Assembly (NCBI GenBank): GCA_001799715.1
Contig: MGTZ01000007.1
Location: 60,162-124,161, forward strand
Source of the DNA: Elusimicrobia bacterium GWB2_63_16
GTDB lineage: Bacteria > Elusimicrobiota > Elusimicrobia > Elusimicrobiales > UBA9959
DNA length: 64,000 bases
Direction of reading: 5' to 3'
Shown: positions 39,999 through 49,442 of the stretch, in pieces
How positions within the stretch are numbered: the stretch's first letter is position 1
Layout of the letters: every line of letters begins with the position of its first letter
Notes under the pieces: model-generated
What the model saw: the letters and a program-made list of their open reading frames with translations, nothing else
What the model was told of the DNA's origin: nothing
Database searches by the model: none
Made by a program: the position numbers and the translations under genes

Positions 39999-42632
39999 TT
40001 ACAGATTCGTCTCGCGCGCGGCGGCGGCCTGCTCAAGCGCCTTCAGCCGCGCCGCCACTCCGGCGTTGCCGGGCTCCTGCTGCAGGAAGCGGGTCCAGAC
40101 CGCCCTGGCGGCCCCGAGGTTCCCCTCCCTCTCGTGGATGACGGCCAGGCCGTAGCGGGCGTTATTATCCGCGTCGTTATCGCGCAGAATAGCCTCCAGC
40201 TGGGCCCTGGCCTCTGGCAGGCGGTCCGCCCTGAAATAGAGCCTGGCCCGCAGGGCGCGCGCGGGGACGGAATACGGCGCGGCGGCGGCGAGCGCGTCGG
40301 CCTCCCGGAGCGCGGCCGCCGGCACAGGCTGCGCGGCCGCGGCGGCCTCTACGCGCCTGTAGGCGGCCAGCCACTGCAGGGCCGGGTCGTTCCGGATCTT
40401 TAGCTGTTTGGAGACGCCTTCCAGGTTCTGCACGAGCATCGTATTGGCGGGCTCGGCCATGGCCCCGGAGGCGTAGGCCTTGTGCGCCTCGTGGTACTTG
40501 CGCAGCAGCGTGTAAAAATAGCCCAGCGTGTTCCACAGGTTGGAGTCGCCGGGGTAAACCCTGACGGCCTCTCCGAAGTCCGCGACCGCTGCCGCGGCCA
40601 CGGCCGTCCTGTCTGGGGCGGAGAGATAGATCTCGGCCAGGGCCTGCCAGGCCATTGGGTTCAGCGGGTTTATCACCGAGGAGACTTTAATGTTCCTGAG
40701 CGCCTCTTCCGCGCGGCCCAGGCGCTTGTGCATGATGCCCAGGTTGAAATAGATCTCGTCGTAACCGGCGTTGGCCTTCAGCGCCTCGCCGTAGGCCCAG
40801 GCGCCTTTCTCGAGGTCCCCGGAGCGCACGAGGGCGTTGCCGTACTCGTAATTCGTGTTGACCTCGCGGGAGTGCGCTTCCCAGGCGGCCCGCAGGTGCT
40901 GCACCGCCGCCGGGATGGCGTTGGCGCGCATGGCGCGGAAACCGTTGAAATAGTGGAAGTCTCGCATGAACTGCCGCTGCCAGAGCCAGGCCCCGGCCAG
41001 GCAACAGAGTATCAGCGCCCAGGCCAGCGCGGTCCCGGCCCGCGGGCGCCGCCAGGGCGGGTACTGCGTAACTCCGGAAGTCTTGCGCGCCAGCGCGCCG
41101 GCCAGCCACCAGAAGGCCATGGCGGGCACCGCGAAATGCAGGGAAACGTTGAGCATGTTGTCGGCCAGCGCCCCGACCAGCCCCGCCGCCAGCGGGACCG
41201 CGTCGTAGCGGGCCGCCTCTCCGGCGGAGCGGTAGTAGCGCCAGAAGCCGTAGAAGAGGACGGCCAGCAGCCAGAAGTAGACCCCCAGCCCGGCCAGGCC
41301 GGCCTGCGACCACTGCTCCAGGATCTCGTTATGGGCGTTGTTGGCGTGCGTGCGCAGGTGGCGCACCGCCGGGAAATTGGCCACCAGCCGCCCCTGGTAG
41401 AACGGGTAGAACAGTTCGAACTGCCCCCAGCCCTTGCCCAGCAGCGGGTTCTCCAGCCCCATCTGCCAGGCGCTGGTCCAGATGAGCAGGCGCTGGTGGA
41501 AGGAGGAGTACGTGCGGCCCTGGTCGCCGGAGAGGCCCAGCGCCGCCGGGGTGCCTATGCCGGACGCGGCCTCGTGCACGCGGTCGACCAGGCCGGAGGA
41601 GAAGGGCTTGAGGGAATCGGAGGGCCAGGCTGCCACCATCAGCAGCCCGCCGGCGATGAGCGGATAGAGGAACTTCTTGTTGCGCCGCAGCTGGGCCCGC
41701 TGCGCGCCGAAGGCGAACAGGAAGGCGAAGGCGGCCGCGGCGCCGAGCCAGGACGAGCGCGTCAGGCTGGCCATCAGCATGCCGAGGTAGGAAAAGACCA
41801 CCAGGCCGTAGAACCAGCGTTTGACGGCGGTGTCCGCCTTCATCAGCAGCGAGGCCGCCAGCGGCAGGAAGAGCACCACGTAGGTCGAGATGAAGTTGGG
41901 GTTGCCGAAAGTGGAGACCGAGCGGTTGCCGTACGGGTTGAGCAGTTTGGCCCAGATCACCTCGAGACGGAAATATTCCAGTATGCCGTAGAGCGAGGCG
42001 ATAGCCCCCGCCGCCATCGCCAGGTGCAGTATATCCTCCTGCCGGCAGCGGCGGATCAGCAGCCAGACGGCCGTGAAGCCCGCCGTCCAGACGAGGAAGC
42101 CGTAAGGATCGAACAGGCGCGCGAAGAGACCTTCGCCGGAGAGGGGCAGCTTCAGCCACGGAAAAAGGAACCACAGCGCCCCCCACCCCAGCACAAAAGC
42201 CAGCCATTTCCCGGCGGGCACGGCGTCGTCCCCGCCGGCGTAAGGGATGCTGAGGGCGAGGTAGAAGACGGCCGCGCAGTTGACCAGGAAGAAGAGGCCG
42301 ACCCTCAGGCCCTCGGACGCTATCGCCGGGCGGAAGAACGGGGCGTGCCCGAACCAGGCCCAGGCGAAGGAGGCGAGGTAGACCAGGCAAAGCGCGGCCA
42401 GCGGCGCCGCAAGGGCGGTGCGCGGCAGCGCCCAGGCCTTGCGCCGGGCCGATTCGTAAAGGAAGAGAGCGGCGGCCCCGAGCACCGCTGCGTTGAGGAT
42501 GGCTATCTGCAGGTAGTAGGGGTTGCGGGTCAGGCCGGTGAAGAACAGCAGCGGCGACACAAAGAACGCCGCCGCCAGCATGAAAACCAGCGGCGCGCGC
42601 GGAACGGGCAGTTCTTTGTCGGTATTCTGCAT
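39999..42632 (-). CDS. O-antigen ligase/Wzy-like polymerase with TPR domain (1)
   Basis: 877 aa. About 12 hydrophobic segments in the first ~530 residues. The Wzy_C periplasmic loop contains NPLLGKGWGQFELFYPFYQ and THANNAHNEILEQWSQAGLAGLGVYFW (H-N-E motif) as in WaaL, PglL and Wzy enzymes. The C-terminal ~300 residues are TPRs (YNEYG-type repeats: NTNYEYGNALVRSGDLEKGAWAYGEAL; YDEIYFNLGIMHKRLGRAEEAL). This architecture is typical of PilO/PglL-like O-oligosaccharyltransferases and of O-antigen ligases that move a lipid-linked glycan to protein or lipid. It follows a close paralogue 15 bp upstream. Confidence 0.85.
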   Translation of the reverse strand: MQNTDKELPVPRAPLVFMLAAAFFVSPLLFFTGLTRNPYYLQIAILNAAVLGAAALFLYESARRKAWALPRTALAAPLAALCLVYLASFAWAWFGHAPFFRPAIASEGLRVGLFFLVNCAAVFYLALSIPYAGGDDAVPAGKWLAFVLGWGALWFLFPWLKLPLSGEGLFARLFDPYGFLVWTAGFTAVWLLIRRCRQEDILHLAMAAGAIASLYGILEYFRLEVIWAKLLNPYGNRSVSTFGNPNFISTYVVLFLPLAASLLMKADTAVKRWFYGLVVFSYLGMLMASLTRSSWLGAAAAFAFLFAFGAQRAQLRRNKKFLYPLIAGGLLMVAAWPSDSLKPFSSGLVDRVHEAASGIGTPAALGLSGDQGRTYSSFHQRLLIWTSAWQMGLENPLLGKGWGQFELFYPFYQGRLVANFPAVRHLRTHANNAHNEILEQWSQAGLAGLGVYFWLLAVLFYGFWRYYRSAGEAARYDAVPLAAGLVGALADNMLNVSLHFAVPAMAFWWLAGALARKTSGVTQYPPWRRPRAGTALAWALILCCLAGAWLWQRQFMRDFHYFNGFRAMRANAIPAAVQHLRAAWEAHSREVNTNYEYGNALVRSGDLEKGAWAYGEALKANAGYDEIYFNLGIMHKRLGRAEEALRNIKVSSVINPLNPMAWQALAEIYLSAPDRTAVAAAAVADFGEAVRVYPGDSNLWNTLGYFYTLLRKYHEAHKAYASGAMAEPANTMLVQNLEGVSKQLKIRNDPALQWLAAYRRVEAAAAAQPVPAAALREADALAAAAPYSVPARALRARLYFRADRLPEARAQLEAILRDNDADNNARYGLAVIHEREGNLGAARAVWTRFLQQEPGNAGVAARLKALEQAAAARETNL

Positions 42633-42647
42633 TTTTTCGGCGGGCGG

Positions 42648-45080
42648 CTAATCCAGGCCCACTATCCTGACCCCTTCCTTGTTCTTCCGCGCCTCTTTGG
42701 CCAGGTTCGGGTTGCGCTCATAGACCACCTGCAGGTTGCGCCTGGCCTGCTCGAAATTGGGGTCCTTCTCCAGGGCCAGCCGGTAGTTGCCCGCCGCCTC
42801 CCGGTACTTGCCCTGCGCGAACTGCACGTTGGCCAGCAGCGTGTAGGCTTCGGCGCTGCCGTGGTCGTGGTCCTTGCGGAAGCATTTCCAGGCCGACACG
42901 TTGTTCTGGTACTCGCGCTCGGCGGACTTGAAGTCCTGGCGCATGATATGGATCTGGGCCTTGCGGAAATAGTTCGGGGAATACACCGGGTCCAGGTGCT
43001 CGTAAAGGTTATAGCGGGCCATCGCCTTATCGAGGAACTCGGCCGCCTCCTTCTGTTTGCCCTGGCGCATCAGGTGGTCGTGCATTTTCAGGTAGAGGTT
43101 GCCCACCTGATGGTGCATCTGCACGTAGTTGGGCGCTATGCTGCGCACGTACTCGTAGGAATCCATGGCCCGCTCGTAGTCGTCGCGCGGCTTGTCCTTC
43201 TCGTCCCCCCATTCCGGCCTGTAGCCCCGTTCCATGTTGAAGCGGTCGTTGAAGACGTTGCCGGTGAAGTAATAGGGCATGATGAAGAACCGGTTGAGCG
43301 TATTCACCTTCTTGTAGTAGGTGATCGCGTCCTCCCATTTGCCCTGCTTGGAGAAGAAGATGGCCATGTTGTGGTAGACGTCGCCCTTGAACCAGCCCCA
43401 GAAGTAGTACATCGGGAACAGGGTGAGCAGTATCACCACCGGCACGGCCGCGGAGACGCCCTTGAGCATGACGCCGGCGAAAGCGTAGACCGCGTAGCCC
43501 ACGCAGAGCAGCATCAGCGCCCAGGCTATGTGCCACTGCAGGATCTCGCCGTCGGCGATATAGTTGCGCAGCGGCCCCTGCAGCACGGAGAATTCGCTGA
43601 GCACCAGGTAGGCGGCGTAGAGCACGGCGGCCAGGCCGGCCGCGCGGGCTATCCAGACGCCCCACATGTAGGCCCCGTCGTCCCCGACGGCCTTTTCCCC
43701 GGCCGTCTTCGCCGGCTGGCCCGCTTCTTTGTAATGCAGTTCCCACAGCGCGTGGCCGCGGGCCAGGTTGATGATCACGCCGGGCAGCAGGCCCAGGTAG
43801 ACGCCGGAAGAAACGAAGCGCATGCTGACGTCCGTGAAATTATGCGCGAGCATGCCCAGCAGGGCCACCAGGTAGCCCAGCAGGTCGTAGGCCACCGGGG
43901 GCGGCCTCGCGCCTTTCAGACCGGAAGTATATACGTTCAGTCCGCGCAGGCCAACCGTGGTCACGAAAATGATTATCCACAGGTAGAGGCCGAAACCGAT
44001 AAGGCCGTTGTCCATCCACTGCTCGATATGCTCGTTCTCGGCGTGGTCGGTCTCGGTATTGTGCTTGCCCTCGATGTGGAAGATCTCGGGGCGGCGGTAG
44101 GCCGGGTAGATCACCTTGAAACTGCCCACGCCGATGCCCGTCAGCGGATGGGTCTCTACCATCTCCCAGGTAGACAGCCAGGTGTTTATGCGGAAGCTGT
44201 AGGAGGCCGCGTTGCCGATGAGGTAGATGGCCAGCGCCGCCGCCACCGGGATCAGCGAGGCCAGGCCCAGGAAAACGCCGCGGCTCACGGGCAGTTTGTC
44301 GCGCAGGAAGAAGTAGCCGTAGAAGATGGCGAACAGGAAGAACGAGATGCCCAGCCCCAGCACGGCGCCTTTGGTCTGCGTGCCGTAGATGCAGATCAGG
44401 TTCATTATTATCAGCGGCACCAGCAGTATGGACTTTCGCTTGAGCCACTGCGTTACGATGATGGGCAGGATCAGCACCAGGAAATTGCCGAAGAAGTTGG
44501 GATTGCCGTAGGTGGAGAAGACGCGCTGGCTGAACGCCCAGCGCCAGACGAACGGGTCCAGCATGGGGCCGACGTCCTTGGACGGGGAAAGGCGGGTATC
44601 GAGGAATTGCAGCATGCCGTAGAGCACGGCGATGTAAGCCGTGACGATCAGCACCTTGGTCAGCCGGTCTATGGCCTCGGCCGTGAATTCCCGGATGACG
44701 ATCAGCGTGACCGACATGTACAACAGGTAGCGCACGAAGTCGTCCACGCTGGGGCCCTTGTAGGGCGCGCTGACGAAAGACACCACGACACAGAGCAGGT
44801 AGGCGAAGAAAGGCGCCAGGAAGATGAAGTCCTCGCGGCGGAAAGCCCGGCGGCCCTCCAGCACCAGCAGCGACACCCACAGGCCCAGCAGGCCGAAGCC
44901 GCCCATCTGCAGCAGCGTTATCTTGACCTGGGCGGAGTCGTAGGTGCGCAGGTAGAAGGTATCCGAGATCAGCAGGTAGAGCATCGGCAGCCACCACCAG
45001 ATGGCTTTTCTGGCGAAGCTTACCCCGGGGGCGAAACTGATGCCGTCTTCTGCTGCCGGAAGTATGGTTTTTTTTGACAT
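42648..45080 (-). CDS. O-antigen ligase/Wzy-like polymerase with TPR domain (2)
   Basis: 810 aa from ATG 45080 (MSKKTILPAAEDG); the track start is a TTG at 45113 whose nearest GGGG is too close to serve as a ribosome-binding site. Twelve or so hydrophobic segments, with the periplasmic loop HPLTGIGVGSFKVIYPAYR and HAENEHIEQWMDNGLIGFGLYLW (H-x2-NEH-type motif). A second membrane block follows, then TPRs (AITYYKKVNTLNR; QVGNLYLKMHDHLMRQGKQKEAAEFLDKAMARY). Paralogue of the downstream gene, with which it forms a pair. Between ATG and TTG the decamer GTTCCTTCCG is tandemly repeated. Confidence 0.85.
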   Translation of the reverse strand: MSKKTILPAAEDGISFAPGVSFARKAIWWWLPMLYLLISDTFYLRTYDSAQVKITLLQMGGFGLLGLWVSLLVLEGRRAFRREDFIFLAPFFAYLLCVVVSFVSAPYKGPSVDDFVRYLLYMSVTLIVIREFTAEAIDRLTKVLIVTAYIAVLYGMLQFLDTRLSPSKDVGPMLDPFVWRWAFSQRVFSTYGNPNFFGNFLVLILPIIVTQWLKRKSILLVPLIIMNLICIYGTQTKGAVLGLGISFFLFAIFYGYFFLRDKLPVSRGVFLGLASLIPVAAALAIYLIGNAASYSFRINTWLSTWEMVETHPLTGIGVGSFKVIYPAYRRPEIFHIEGKHNTETDHAENEHIEQWMDNGLIGFGLYLWIIIFVTTVGLRGLNVYTSGLKGARPPPVAYDLLGYLVALLGMLAHNFTDVSMRFVSSGVYLGLLPGVIINLARGHALWELHYKEAGQPAKTAGEKAVGDDGAYMWGVWIARAAGLAAVLYAAYLVLSEFSVLQGPLRNYIADGEILQWHIAWALMLLCVGYAVYAFAGVMLKGVSAAVPVVILLTLFPMYYFWGWFKGDVYHNMAIFFSKQGKWEDAITYYKKVNTLNRFFIMPYYFTGNVFNDRFNMERGYRPEWGDEKDKPRDDYERAMDSYEYVRSIAPNYVQMHHQVGNLYLKMHDHLMRQGKQKEAAEFLDKAMARYNLYEHLDPVYSPNYFRKAQIHIMRQDFKSAEREYQNNVSAWKCFRKDHDHGSAEAYTLLANVQFAQGKYREAAGNYRLALEKDPNFEQARRNLQVVYERNPNLAKEARKNKEGVRIVGLD

Positions 45081-45136
45081 GATTACGGAAGGAACCGCGG
45101 AAGGAACTGCCAAACCCCTGTACCCTGAAAAATTTC

Positions 45137-45209
45137 AGCCGAGGATGGGACTTGAACCCACAACCTGTCGCTTACGAAGCGAATGCTCTACCAATTGAGC
45201 TACCTCGGC
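45137..45209 (-). tRNA. tRNA-Thr (anticodon CGT)
   Basis: Minus strand: acceptor GCCGAGG pairs with CCTCGGC; D-arm GCTC...GAGC; anticodon arm TTCGC-TTCGTAA-GCGAC with CGT at positions 34-36; T-arm GTGGG-TTCAAGT-CCCAT. The outermost anticodon pair (27-43) is a mismatch. No CCA is encoded. It stands alone between the ligase pair and the permease. Confidence 0.92.
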
Positions 45210-45367
45210 AACTCCATAATTATATAGTAATTTTAATCGGAAATCAAAAATACCATGGATAAACGGGGCCGGGCGGAAGCCGGCGCACGGACCGCGAGGG
45301 CGGTTGCGGTTGTACCGGGCCGGCAGAATTTGTAATATTTCGGGATTCTGCAACTTTAGGGAGGACT

Positions 45368-46837
45368 ATGGAAGCACTGTTCAGGAAAAAGTCACTGTCG
45401 GCGCTGATGGAGCAGACCAAGGACAAGGAGCATGCGCTCAAGCGCGTGCTGGGACCGCTCAACCTCACGCTGCTGGGCATCGGCGGCATCATCGGCGCCG
45501 GCATCTTCGTCCTGACCGGCCAGGCGGCCGCGCAGTACGCCGGCCCCGCCATCGTCATCTCGTTCATCATCTCGGCCGTAGGCTGCGCCTTCGCGGGCCT
45601 CTGCTACGCCGAGTTCGCCTCCATGATCCCGATCGCGGGCTCCGCCTATACTTATTCTTACGCGACCATAGGCGAGCTGCTGGCCTGGATCATAGGCTGG
45701 GACCTGATCCTGGAATACCTCTTCGGGGCCGCCGCGGTGTCGGTGGGCTGGAGCGGCTACGTGGTCAGCTTCCTTAAGGACTTCGGCGTCACCATCCCGG
45801 CCGCGCTGTCCAGCGCGCCGTTCTCCTTCGACCACATACACGGCTGGGCGGCCACCGGCGGCATCATCAACCTGCCGGCGGTGCTGATCATCGCGCTGGT
45901 CACCGGCCTGCTGGTGGTAGGCATACAGGAGTCCGCCACCGTCAACGACTTCGCGGTGTTCGCGAAGGTGACCGTGGTGATACTCTTCATAGCCTTCGGA
46001 GTGTCCTACATCAACGCCGATAACTGGAGGCCTTTCATCCCGGAGAACTCCGGCACTTTCGGCCAGTACGGCTGGAGCGGCATCTTGCGGGGCGCCGGCG
46101 TGATCTTCTTCGCCTATATCGGGTTCGACGCCGTTTCCACCGCCGCGCAGGAAGCCAAGAACCCCCAGCGCGACATGCCGATAGGCATCCTCGCCTCCCT
46201 CGCGATCTGCACCGTGCTCTACATAGCGGTGGCGCTGGTGCTGACCGGCATAGTGAAGTTCGACCAGCTCAACGTCCCGGACCCGATAGCGGTGGGCGTG
46301 AACGCCGCCGGCCCGGGCCTGTTCTGGCTGCGCAAGTTCATCAAGATAGGCGCCATCGCCGGCCTCTCCTCGGTGATGCTGGTGCTGCTGCTGGGCCAGC
46401 CGCGTATCTTCTACGCGATGTCTATCGACGGCCTGCTGCCGAAGTTCTTCTCCAACGTGCACCCGAAGTTCAGGACGCCCCACGTGACCACGATGGTGAC
46501 CGGCGCTGCCGCGGCGGTGCTGGGAGGCCTGTTCCCGATCGGCGCCCTCGGCGAGATGGTGTCCATAGGCACGCTGCTGGCCTTCGCCATAGTCTGCGCC
46601 AGCATCATCGTGCTGCGCCGCACCCACCCGGACCTGCCGCGCCCGTTCAAGACGCCGCTGGTGCCGCTGGTGCCGGCCCTCGGCGTGCTCATCACCGTCG
46701 GGCAGATGTTCATGCTGCCGCTGGCCACCTGGCTGCGGCTGATAGTCTGGATGGCCATCGGCATCGCCATCTATTTCTTCTACGGCCGCCACAACAGCAA
46801 GCTGGCGACCGCGAAGACGGACGACTGGAACAAGTAA
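45368..46837 (+). CDS. APC-superfamily amino acid permease (CAT/YfnA-like)
   Basis: 489-aa transporter with about 12 membrane segments. TLLGIGGIIGAGIFVLTGQAAAQYAGPA is the APC substrate- and sodium-site unwound helix motif. The second inverted repeat contains GVIFFAYIGFDAVSTAAQEAKNPQRDMPIGI, the signature of the cationic amino acid transporter subgroup. Ends in a short cytoplasmic tail. The start ATG has a good ribosome-binding site (TTTAGGGAGGACT). A hairpin terminator follows the stop by 21 bp, so it is monocistronic. The 158 bp between tRNA-Thr and this gene show an AT-rich stretch (TTGTAATATTT) that could be its promoter. Confidence 0.92.
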   Translation: MEALFRKKSLSALMEQTKDKEHALKRVLGPLNLTLLGIGGIIGAGIFVLTGQAAAQYAGPAIVISFIISAVGCAFAGLCYAEFASMIPIAGSAYTYSYATIGELLAWIIGWDLILEYLFGAAAVSVGWSGYVVSFLKDFGVTIPAALSSAPFSFDHIHGWAATGGIINLPAVLIIALVTGLLVVGIQESATVNDFAVFAKVTVVILFIAFGVSYINADNWRPFIPENSGTFGQYGWSGILRGAGVIFFAYIGFDAVSTAAQEAKNPQRDMPIGILASLAICTVLYIAVALVLTGIVKFDQLNVPDPIAVGVNAAGPGLFWLRKFIKIGAIAGLSSVMLVLLLGQPRIFYAMSIDGLLPKFFSNVHPKFRTPHVTTMVTGAAAAVLGGLFPIGALGEMVSIGTLLAFAIVCASIIVLRRTHPDLPRPFKTPLVPLVPALGVLITVGQMFMLPLATWLRLIVWMAIGIAIYFFYGRHNSKLATAKTDDWNK

Positions 46838-46858
46838 GCTCTCCCCCCGCAAATGAAG

Positions 46859-46888
46859 CGGCCGCCGGTTTTAGCCGGCGGCCGTTTT
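46859..46888 (+). terminator. Rho-independent terminator after permease
   Basis: CGGCCGCCGG, loop TTTTAG, CCGGCGGCCG then TTTT. Ten-base perfect stem, 21 bp after the permease stop; lies 20 bp before the convergent P-loop gene's end and has no clear T-run in that direction. Confidence 0.8.
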
Positions 46889-46907
46889 CATCTTGCCCTC
46901 GCGACCT

Positions 46908-47891
46908 TTACTTCTTCGCGGCGGCGGACATCGAGTACAGCTTGTCCGTGGCGCCTTTGATGCCGTTGGTCACGTCGGCCACCATCTTCGGGTCCCAGTC
47001 CTTCTTCTCCACGCGCAGGAACGAGGTCTTGTCCACGCGGTTGTCGAAGCGGCCTATCGGCAGGTGGTACTTCTTGCCGTCCCTGGCGATGGTGATGGTG
47101 CCGGGGACTTCGGAGTTCTTCTCCAGGTAGTCCATGTCGTCGCAGCCGTAGTCGTTGAGCATCACTTCCATCGGCACGCCGTGGTGCAGGATGGAGCCCG
47201 GGTCGTTGGGGTTGGTGCGGGCGGTGTTCTTGCGGCGGCTCTCCTCGGGGGTCACCCAGACGTAGAGGATGACGGCGCGCCTGAGGATCTCCGGGTCCAG
47301 TTCCCTGAGGGAGTACTGGTAGCCCAGCGGGTCCTGCAGCGGGAAGGAGGACTTGTCGGGACCGCCGCGGGCGGCCTCTATCACTATGGTCTTACCCTCG
47401 AAGGAGGCGGGGTAGGCGGCGTGCTTCTCGTCGAGCATCGCGCGGGCCTCGGGCTCCAGGGCGGCGGCCACGGTCTTCCAGGTGGCGGCGTCCAGACCGG
47501 CCAGGCGCGGGGCGATCTTGGCCTTCTCGCCGGCCTTATCGATGCGCTTCATAAGCAGGTCGGCGGCGGACTCGGCCTTCACCACGTTCTTCTTCATCAG
47601 GTCGTGGTAGTCCTCGTTGAGCAGGTGGATGAGCGTGCCCCAGTCCTTGGTGTCGATGAAAGGGCGGTCGCCGGACTTGAAGAACAGGCGGTTCTTGCCG
47701 AGCTTCGCCAGCTCGTCGTCGGCGCGGCGCATCATGTGCACGTAGGGAAAGTCGTCGAGCTGCAGGTTGGAGCCTATGTGGAACTCTTTCTGGAGCCTCT
47801 CGGGCTCTACGTTGGCCAGGAAGCGCCTGACCTCGGATTTGCCGGAAGCCGGCAGGGCCAGGAGCAGAACTATATCGAATGTGTCGCTCAT
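46908..47891 (-). CDS. P-loop protein of unknown function
   Basis: 327 aa, cytoplasmic, not recognised by name. The N-terminus FDIVLLLALPASGKSEVRRFL is a Walker A-like loop with the first Gly replaced by Ala or Leu (ALPASGKS). The middle part is helical with LQLDDFPYVHMMRRADDELAKLG and KTIVIEAARGG; DPEILRRAVILYVWVTPEESRRKNTARTNP looks like the distal NTP-kinase LID region with Arg residues. This suggests a small-molecule or nucleotide kinase-like fold. Ends in SAAAKK. The ATG has a strong AGGAGG-type site (TTAGGAGGAAACA). A terminator hairpin lies beyond its end. Confidence 0.72.
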   Translation of the reverse strand: MSDTFDIVLLLALPASGKSEVRRFLANVEPERLQKEFHIGSNLQLDDFPYVHMMRRADDELAKLGKNRLFFKSGDRPFIDTKDWGTLIHLLNEDYHDLMKKNVVKAESAADLLMKRIDKAGEKAKIAPRLAGLDAATWKTVAAALEPEARAMLDEKHAAYPASFEGKTIVIEAARGGPDKSSFPLQDPLGYQYSLRELDPEILRRAVILYVWVTPEESRRKNTARTNPNDPGSILHHGVPMEVMLNDYGCDDMDYLEKNSEVPGTITIARDGKKYHLPIGRFDNRVDKTSFLRVEKKDWDPKMVADVTNGIKGATDKLYSMSAAAKK

Positions 47892-48008
47892 TGTTTCCTC
47901 CTAACAGAATTTGCTGTTTAGATTTTAGACAATATCCGCCAACTATTCAAGGAAACCCGCCCATTGCCCCCCCTGCCCGCTACCGCTATAATAGGTAGCA
48001 TCGACCCT

Positions 48009-49415
48009 ATGCCCCAAACCGACACGCCGCGACCTTTCCTCATCCGCGAGAGCTGGATGTCCCGCCTCTGGCTGCCGGCCCTCCCCGCTGCCCTGCTCTT
48101 CTCCGCCGCCTTCTACTACATGCTGCCCCTGGCCGCCCCGGAAGAAGCAAGGACCGGCGCCGCGCTGGCGCTGGGGACGGCGGCGGCCCTGCTGCTGGTC
48201 TACCGGCAGAAGCGGGAGCACCTGGCCCGTCATATTGCCGAAGCGGAGCTGCTCGGCTTCAGCTGGACCGTAAAAGGCTGCCTGTGGAACCCGGCCGGCG
48301 CGCCGGAGCTGCGATTGCACCTCCCTCAGGGCGACCCCGAGGAGGACAGGCTGCTGGCGGACCTGGTAAAAATATGCGGCCACCCGTACGGGGACGCCCG
48401 GCGCCTGCTGCGGCGGGCCGGAGGACCGGCCCTGGCCGCGGCCGCCGCTATCACCCTCGGTTTGGGCAAAGCCCCTTGGCTGATGCCGTTCCTGGCGCCG
48501 CTGTTCGGCCTGGCCGCGCTGGTCTTCCTCCTCTCCCGGGGCGAAGCCCTGTTCGACCGGCTGGAGCGCGGCCTTTCCGCCCGCGAGGCGCTGGCCACGC
48601 TGTCGACGGAAGCCGATTACCGCCAGTGGAATTTCCTCAGCCTGGAGGCCAAGCGGGACCTGGCCGGCCGTCTCCCCGCCATGAAGGAAGCGATAGACCG
48701 CGTCCTGCGCGGCGAAGCCGGGCTGGCGGCGGGCTCCGCCGTGCTGGAGGTCGGCGCGGCCGGCGGCTTCCTGTGGAAGCATATACCGGAGGAGCTCCGG
48801 GCAAACTGGAGTCAGGCGGAAAAGGACCCGCACGCCTCCCTCTACGCCCGGCGCCACTGCAACGGAGCGCGCTTCCATTTAGCCGACGTCAAATCCCTGC
48901 CCTTTCCGGCCGCCTCCTTCGACGCGGTGGTCGGGCTGGAATGCTTCGACTCGCTCTCGCTGGAAGACCTCGGCCGCTTCCTGGCCGAAGCCGCCCGCGT
49001 ATTGAAACCGGGCGGACGGCTGGTACATCTCAAGGATTTTCCCGACTGGCCGGGCTCGGCCATCGCGGCGCGGCTCAACGCCTTCGGCCTGCGGGCGCTG
49101 CGGCGGGAGCCGGTGAGCCTGGACGGGAAACTTGAATTGCGCTTCGTCCCCCTAGGCGCGGCGGACATAGAAGAACTCGCGCGGGCGGCGGGCCGCGAGG
49201 CCGGCCCTACCGCGCCGTACGCCAGGGCGCTGGCCACCGTTTACTCCGCCGGCGCGGACTCCGACCGGCGCTTCAGGCTGCCCATGTTCGTCTCCGCCCT
49301 GGCGCTGCGCGAGACCTTTCTCGCAGCCGGCTTCGAACTTGTCAGCGACTCTCTGGGCCCGGGCGCCGGCCGGCCGGAAGTCATGGCGCACATCGTGGCC
49401 CGCAGGCCCGCTTAA
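48009..49415 (+). CDS. Membrane-anchored class I methyltransferase
   Basis: 468 aa from ATG 48009; the track ORF starts earlier at 47964, but TATAAT at 47987-47992 lies between the two starts, which places transcription initiation near 48000. Two pairs of hydrophobic helices are at about residues 18-60 (LWLPALPAALLFSAAFYYML, ALALGTAAALLLVY) and 155-190. The C-terminal half is a methyltransferase: AVLEVGAAGGFLWKHIP (motif I variant), SFDAVVGLECFDSL and ARVLKPGGRLVHL (motif III). Substrate unknown; the membrane helices suggest a lipid or quinone-like target. It ends 27 bp before the TerC-type gene. Confidence 0.75.
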   Translation: MPQTDTPRPFLIRESWMSRLWLPALPAALLFSAAFYYMLPLAAPEEARTGAALALGTAAALLLVYRQKREHLARHIAEAELLGFSWTVKGCLWNPAGAPELRLHLPQGDPEEDRLLADLVKICGHPYGDARRLLRRAGGPALAAAAAITLGLGKAPWLMPFLAPLFGLAALVFLLSRGEALFDRLERGLSAREALATLSTEADYRQWNFLSLEAKRDLAGRLPAMKEAIDRVLRGEAGLAAGSAVLEVGAAGGFLWKHIPEELRANWSQAEKDPHASLYARRHCNGARFHLADVKSLPFPAASFDAVVGLECFDSLSLEDLGRFLAEAARVLKPGGRLVHLKDFPDWPGSAIAARLNAFGLRALRREPVSLDGKLELRFVPLGAADIEELARAAGREAGPTAPYARALATVYSAGADSDRRFRLPMFVSALALRETFLAAGFELVSDSLGPGAGRPEVMAHIVARRPA

Positions 49416-49430
49416 GTCCGCCTTTTTTTA

Positions 49431-49436
49431 TATAAT
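49431..49436 (+). promoter_or_regulatory. -10-like TATAAT directly before TerC-type gene
   Basis: TATAAT ends six bases before ATG 49443 (TATAATCCCCATATG); no ribosome-binding site. Predicts a leaderless mRNA. Confidence 0.5.
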
Positions 49437-49442
49437 CCCCAT

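Noticed and set aside
40482-45077. 1531-aa plus-strand ORF opposite the two ligase genes
   Set aside because: It mirrors two well-supported membrane/TPR genes on the other strand, spans the gap between them, and its translation is low-complexity Gly/Gln/Arg/Val-rich. Long antisense frames are expected at this GC content.
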